NCBI GenBank assembly: GCA_021806865.1
Contig: JAKAPU010000040.1
Coordinates: 1 to 17,086, forward strand
Length of the DNA: 17,086 nt
Origin: an archaeon
Lineage (GTDB): Archaea > Thermoproteota > Nitrososphaeria > Nitrososphaerales > CADDZS01
Direction of reading: 5' to 3'
The translations under genes were made by a program, and so were the position numbers. The notes under the pieces were generated by a model that saw nothing but the letters and a program-made list of their open reading frames with translations, was not told the origin of the DNA and ran no database searches. Below, in pieces: positions 13,665-17,086 of this stretch; within the stretch, counting starts at the first letter, position 1, and the number at the start of each line of letters is the position of its first letter.

Positions 13665-15439
13665 ATTGAATTCCCTCCCGGAATTACCACAGGTTCCTTT
13701 TCAAGACGCTCAGATCCAGAGTTAGTTTCTTGTTGCTGTTCCTCCTTCTGCAGCCTTCTTACCCATTGCATGAATGTCTCTCCATTGTTCCTCTCGGTAC
13801 GGTATGTGTCTATCAATCTGATTATTGCCTCCGGCACTCTCTTTGCCGGCACTTTGGCGACGACTTGACCGAAGGTTACGCTCCCCAACGAGATTTCTCC
13901 GCCCAGAAGCATCGTGTAATACGGTGCCTGCTTTCCGTTGACCCGACTTGCTGATCCGTAAAATCCGATTGACGCTATGTGATGCTGTCCACAGGAATTA
14001 GGGCAGCCGCTGATGTGTATCGTAACGTCTTTTAGATCCTCTGCTAGAACTAGGTCTTGCCGCTTGCTAAACTGTCTAAAGAGTTCGAGCGCGAGTCTGT
14101 GAGAATGCGTTATTGCAAGGTTGCATGTATCGGCGCCCGGGCATCCTACCACATTTACGAGCCTGTTCGCTCCGGATTCTCCCAATCCTATTGCTTTGAG
14201 CTCTTTGTAAAGCTGGTACAGTGCAACTTCCCTCACCCATCTCAATACAAGGTTCTGAGTCCTTGTTGTTCGCATCTTTCCTCTAGAGAACTTTCTTGCA
14301 ATCTCTGCAAGCGAAAGGAATTGATCTGATGTGACGTCGCCAGCAGGAAGAGTGATGTACGCATAATAGTAACCAGGCTGCTTTTGGCGATTAACGTTTG
14401 TTCTGATCCAGTCGTCAAATCCCCGATCTGAGATCCTTGCAGCAGTTGTATCTGCGACTTCGGGATCAGAGTCTGCTGACGCTCTATGTTCATTACTGGC
14501 TATGTCGTCTTCTGTCTCGGCGTCAACTTCGGGGAAATCCCATAGCCTGTCTCCTCCTCTTGTCGACCATACTATCGCTTTTTCTCTTAGGACAAGATTC
14601 CTAAAGTTCTCAAAGCCCACTTTCTGAATCAGAAACTTTATTCTTGCTCTGGCTGCATTGTCGCGATTTCCAAGGCGATCAAATATTCGTATGATTGCCT
14701 CAAATGTTGGCAACAGTTGCTCAGCAGCAGTAAACTCTTCCAGCGGCGTTGCCGCGGTAGGCATCGTGGACAGTCCTCCGCCCACATAGATACGAAATCC
14801 TCTCATTGCTTTCCCGTTGATTTCTTTGAGTGTAGCCAAGGCGCCTATGTCGTGTATCGCTGTAGCAACATGGTCAGTGGTGCAACCCTCAAAGGAGATC
14901 TTGACCTTTCGCGGGAGATTCTGAGAGAGCGGGTTTCTGACAAAGTAGTTCGCCACTGCTTTGGCGTACGGAGTAACATCGAAGGCTTCCTCATCAGACA
15001 CACCAGCCAAGGGGCAGACGGTCACGTTGCGCACAGTGTTGCCACATGCTTCTCTTGAGTTGAGACCAACCTCCGCGATGCTCGAGAGTACCTCGGGAAC
15101 GGACTCTAGCGGAACCCATGGAAACTCCATGTCCTGACGCGTAGTGACGTGTCCGATATCTGTGGAGAATAGCTTCGCCACCTCTCCAAACTTTTTCAAT
15201 TGCAACGAATCGAGGAGTCCGCCAGGTATCTTTACCCTTATCAACTGGATATCTTTCTGGAATCTGACGCCGTAGATTCCATTTTCCAAGCGGAATCTTC
15301 TGAATATTTCCTCATCGATTCTTCCTTCTTTGTAGGCAAGTATCATGTCCCTTACTCTCTGGATCTCGATCTTTGCCAGTTCGGGGACGAACACTTCCAT
15401 TCGTTGACTCATTTGCAGAAGACAAAAACAAAGATGCAT
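13661..15439 (-). CDS. ferredoxin-dependent sulfite (or nitrite) reductase, siroheme-Fe4S4
   Basis: Six-electron reductase of sulfite to sulfide (or nitrite to ammonia), cytosolic. In the longest reading (592 aa) two parasite/half repeats are seen. The first has GIYGVRFQKDIQLIRVKIPGG, HVTTRQDMEFPWV and REACGNTVRNVTVCPLAG (129-146). The second has YITLPAG, MRTTRTQNLVLRWV, then VGCPGADTCNLAIT (C433, C439) and ISGCPNSCGQHHIASIGF (C479, C483), the four cysteines that hold the Fe4S4 cluster bridged to siroheme. Length is normal (~560-590). Sulfite rather than nitrite is favoured by the cysteine synthase in the operon, but the sequence alone does not decide. Starts at ATG 15439, 15412 and 15400 are possible; a CTTTAAAG box at 15448-15455 fits 15412 (583 aa). 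A region rich in Asp/Glu (305-330) is an unusual acidic linker. It is first gene of the sulfur operon. Confidence 0.93.
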   Translation of the reverse strand: MHLCFCLLQMSQRMEVFVPELAKIEIQRVRDMILAYKEGRIDEEIFRRFRLENGIYGVRFQKDIQLIRVKIPGGLLDSLQLKKFGEVAKLFSTDIGHVTTRQDMEFPWVPLESVPEVLSSIAEVGLNSREACGNTVRNVTVCPLAGVSDEEAFDVTPYAKAVANYFVRNPLSQNLPRKVKISFEGCTTDHVATAIHDIGALATLKEINGKAMRGFRIYVGGGLSTMPTAATPLEEFTAAEQLLPTFEAIIRIFDRLGNRDNAARARIKFLIQKVGFENFRNLVLREKAIVWSTRGGDRLWDFPEVDAETEDDIASNEHRASADSDPEVADTTAARISDRGFDDWIRTNVNRQKQPGYYYAYITLPAGDVTSDQFLSLAEIARKFSRGKMRTTRTQNLVLRWVREVALYQLYKELKAIGLGESGANRLVNVVGCPGADTCNLAITHSHRLALELFRQFSKRQDLVLAEDLKDVTIHISGCPNSCGQHHIASIGFYGSASRVNGKQAPYYTMLLGGEISLGSVTFGQVVAKVPAKRVPEAIIRLIDTYRTERNNGETFMQWVRRLQKEEQQQETNSGSERLEKEPVVIPGGNSI

Positions 15440-15447
15440 TCATTGAG

Positions 15448-15455
15448 CTTTAAAG
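15448..15455 (-). promoter_or_regulatory. TATA-like box of the sulfur operon
   Basis: CTTTAAAG stands 36 bp before ATG 15412, so a transcript starting ~26 bp downstream would have a leader of about 14 nt. A second AT-rich site (ATATTATG, about 15470-15478) would instead suit the ATG at 15439. Both are by composition and spacing only. Confidence 0.35.
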
Positions 15456-15534
15456 GGTAGGTATCTGCGCATAATATGGAGATGTACCCGCAGGAATTGC
15501 CCTGATCGCTAGAAGTGAATCTCAAGATAGACAG

Positions 15535-15565
15535 CCCTAAGATTGTGTCCCTAATATGTTAGGGA
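15535..15565. promoter_or_regulatory. palindrome with extra half-site upstream of sulfite reductase
   Basis: TCCCTAA (15548-15554) and TTAGGGA (15559-15565) are perfect 7-bp arms around TATG, and a further direct CCCTAA sits at 15535-15540, 14 bp away from the first arm. Located ~110-125 bp upstream of the sulfite reductase start and overlapping the ATG of a small divergent ORF, it is a candidate operator shared by both. The regulator is unknown. Confidence 0.35.
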
Positions 15566-15708
15566 TTCGCTCTAGTGAGAGTATGTGTAGAAGGGAAGCT
15601 TACTTTACGATTGATGATATTAATCTGCCAGTACAACTGATCAGGTACTCAAATCGGTGCACAGTGCCATGCGTGGAGTACTGCAAATGGTATTTGTTTG
15701 CTAGGTAA
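15556..15708 (+). CDS. possible 50-aa cysteine-containing protein
   Basis: ATG inside the palindrome at 15548-15565 to TAA, 50 codons. The second half (YFTIDDINLPVQLIRYSNR, then CTVPCVEYCKWYLFAR) is fluent, aromatic and carries three cysteines within nine residues plus one near residue 11, which could bind metal. It has no recognisable family and no ribosome site. It is divergent from the sulfite reductase. It may be a small regulator or chance. Confidence 0.25.
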   Translation: MLGIRSSESMCRREAYFTIDDINLPVQLIRYSNRCTVPCVEYCKWYLFAR

Positions 15709-15920
15709 ATGCTGTGTTTGGCTTCGCTAATTACAGGCAAAAGATTGAATCAGTGTTCTGAAGCATCAGATGAAATGCAAGCGAAAGGCAGAACAAATCA
15801 CAATTTGTGTTTCAACAGAAGTAGCTGACCATACCGGCTTCCTCTTGATCAAAATCTACGTGAAGCGGTCTGATCCGAGAAACATCCTATCGCCCTCGGC
15901 AGAAGTTGTCGTGAGCTAAA
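15709..15920. other. no recognisable gene
   Basis: Only short frames. A short palindrome CACAA-T-TTGTG occurs near 15802. This looks like intergenic or degraded sequence between the sulfur operon and the mobile-element debris. Confidence 0.35.
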
Positions 15921-15921
15921 T

Positions 15922-15959
15922 TCTGAACTACCGCCTGCTAAAGCAGGCGGGGTCAAAAA
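15922..15959. repeat. IS200/IS605-like end hairpin (copy 2, perfect)
   Basis: TCTGAACTAC leads into CCGCCTGC (15931-15938), loop TAAA, GCAGGCGG (15943-15950), then GGTCAAAAA. The 8-bp stem is perfect. The flanking words are shared with 7641-7676. In the orientation of the lost tnpB this would be the right end, directly downstream of a stop codon at 15955-15953 on the minus strand. It could also work as a terminator on the minus strand. Confidence 0.5.
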
Positions 15960-16048
15960 TCGGTCAGCTTCGTTTGTCTCACATTCTGTTGCTGTCGCGC
16001 CTTGACCTGTTCGTAGTCTTTCTGTTGTACTGCGCCTATCCAGTGACC
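15953..16048 (-). pseudogene. possible C-terminal tail of a lost transposon gene
   Basis: On the minus strand 31 codons read GHWIGAVQQKDYEQVKARQQ and end RQTKLTDF, with a TGA whose last bases begin the hairpin. The Gln/Lys/Arg-rich end followed at once by an IS605-like right-end hairpin is what a truncated transposon-gene tail would look like. An in-frame TAG just upstream (16051-16049) marks where the IS110 sequence begins. The QTKLTDF ending also resembles a PCNA-interacting peptide. Weak evidence; the stretch may instead be part of the IS110 left end. Confidence 0.25.
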
Positions 16049-16057
16049 CTATGACCT

Positions 16058-17086
16058 ATGAATAACCTTGCAAAGCTAAGAAGTATGAACAACAACGGTG
16101 TACTGTATGTAGGGCTGGATGTACATGAAGAGGAAACACAGCTGAATGTCCTGACGAAAGAGGGCTCCATTCTCATCGAGGAGAGAATTCCAACAAAGAG
16201 TCTGCGCAAGTTCCTCTCCTCACTTCCAGGAGAGAAACGCGTGGCGATAGAGTCTGTAGGATTCATCCATCCGATCTACGAGAACTTGTCCTCAATCAAG
16301 GATTGCACAGTCTCCGTAGCGAATCCGAACAGCTCCGTTTGATTAGCGAGTCCTCGACAAAAAACGACAGGAACGATGCAAGAGTTTTGGGGGACCTGCT
16401 CAGGACCGACTACCTGCCTCTGGCCCACATGCGTGATGAGGAGACGAGGGAAAAACTGTTCGTCGTAAAGGACAGGGTGACTTATGGGGTAAGGAGCGGT
16501 CACCTGAAGGGCACAATTAGGTGGATGTTGAAGAGGAGGGGAATTGAGCTTGGCAAAGGGATCTTCAGACTCGATGGGAGGGAGAGATTGAGAGCTCTTC
16601 GACTTCAGGAGATAGACACTAGGCTAGACGAGCTTGAGCTGGTAGAGTCGACGATAGAGAAGCTGGACAGTCAGATCCGTAACATCGTCTCGAAGGATCC
16701 GAAGGCGAGGCTACTGGACACTATTCCAGGCGTGGCACAATACACGGCCCTTTTCCTCGCTTGTGTGCTCGACGACATAGACCGCTTCCCCGACTCCAAG
16801 CATGCGTGCGCTTACCTCGGTCTCGTTCCATGGCTCCACGAGACAGCGGATGTTACGCATCGTGGACACATCACGAAGAAGGGGGACAAGTATCTCAGGA
16901 GAAATCTGGTCGAATGTGCTAGGAATGCTGTGAGGAAGGATCCACACATCAGAGAGTTCTATTCGAGGCTTGCACACAAGAGGGGAGAGAAGAAGGCGCT
17001 GATCGCGGTCGCGAGGAGGCTCGTCTCCTACGCGTACTGGATGCTCAAGAAGAACGTAACCTACGAGGAGCTATCTCCTTGGAGAG
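16058..17086 (+). mobile_element. IS110-family transposase, frameshifted, runs off the window
   Basis: A DEDD-type (RuvC-like) transposase that in intact elements is guided by a structured bridge RNA. The first frame, ATG 16058 to TGA 16342, has YVGLDVHEEE (D21), AIESVGF (E65) and ends VANPNSSV. From about 16333 a different frame carries on as RLISESSTKNDRNDARVLG (the third and fourth acids) through a coiled-coil middle to the C-terminal domain: LDTIPGVAQYTALFLA, AYLGLVPWLHETADVTHRG, HITKKGDKYLRR, open to the window end. So one base has been lost (or two gained) near 16330-16336; no slippery heptamer suggests programmed shifting. In the C-domain the conserved serine expected after GLxPxxxx is Thr (HETAD). 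The element is probably dead. Its left non-coding part, if any, lies in 15960-16057. No inverted repeats were seen, as is normal for IS110. Confidence 0.85.

Noticed and set aside
1..17086. CRISPR array or regularly spaced repeats
   Set aside because: No direct repeat of 23-40 bases recurs at regular spacing anywhere in the window; the repeats seen are single pairs.

Overview
This window looks archaeal, most likely from the ammonia-oxidising archaea and relatives (Nitrososphaerota/Thaumarchaeota, perhaps a soil Nitrososphaera-like lineage). The signs are a short TatA, a small two-CxxC protein, many TTG/GTG starts with weak or no ribosome sites, AT-rich TATA-like boxes close to start codons, and a cysteine synthase whose active-site motif resembles archaeal O-phosphoserine sulfhydrylase as I remember it. 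Base composition is intermediate. The lineage is an inference: no rRNA, ribosomal or ammonia-oxidation gene is present.

Layout. 1-1570: a gene-free stretch with a hairpin, then tatA (-), a divergent small zinc-ribbon protein (+) and a UspA-type stress protein (-). 1760-4320: an MFS transporter and a metal-dependent amidohydrolase 33 bp apart on +, probably an uptake-plus-hydrolysis pair. 4320-5600: sparse, with a 19-bp palindrome and several possible very small genes. 5600-7360: a four-helix membrane protein, a doubtful small ORF and a predicted nucleotidyltransferase on +. 7360-9710: a graveyard holding a decayed transposase, an IS200/IS605-like end hairpin and, notably, a diverged copy of the 3' end of tatA. 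9710-10074: a small membrane protein that appears frameshifted.

10130-15439 is the core, a minus-strand sulfur-assimilation operon. In transcription order it encodes a siroheme/4Fe-4S sulfite (or nitrite) reductase, a 65-aa protein coupled to it by a TTGA overlap, a PLP enzyme of the cysteine synthase type with a rhodanese-like domain inserted in its catalytic domain, a precorrin-2 dehydrogenase-like protein, and uroporphyrinogen-III C-methyltransferase. The last two make the siroheme precursor for the reductase. The reductase makes sulfide, and the PLP enzyme probably fixes sulfide (or persulfide sulfur on its rhodanese cysteine) into cysteine. A palindrome with a third half-site lies about 110 bp upstream of the reductase.

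15550-17086: a possible 50-aa ORF, a second IS200/IS605-like hairpin, and a frameshifted IS110-family transposase that runs off the window.

The most interesting items are the PLP-rhodanese insertion protein with its small companion, and the second, truncated tatA on the opposite strand 8 kb from the intact gene.
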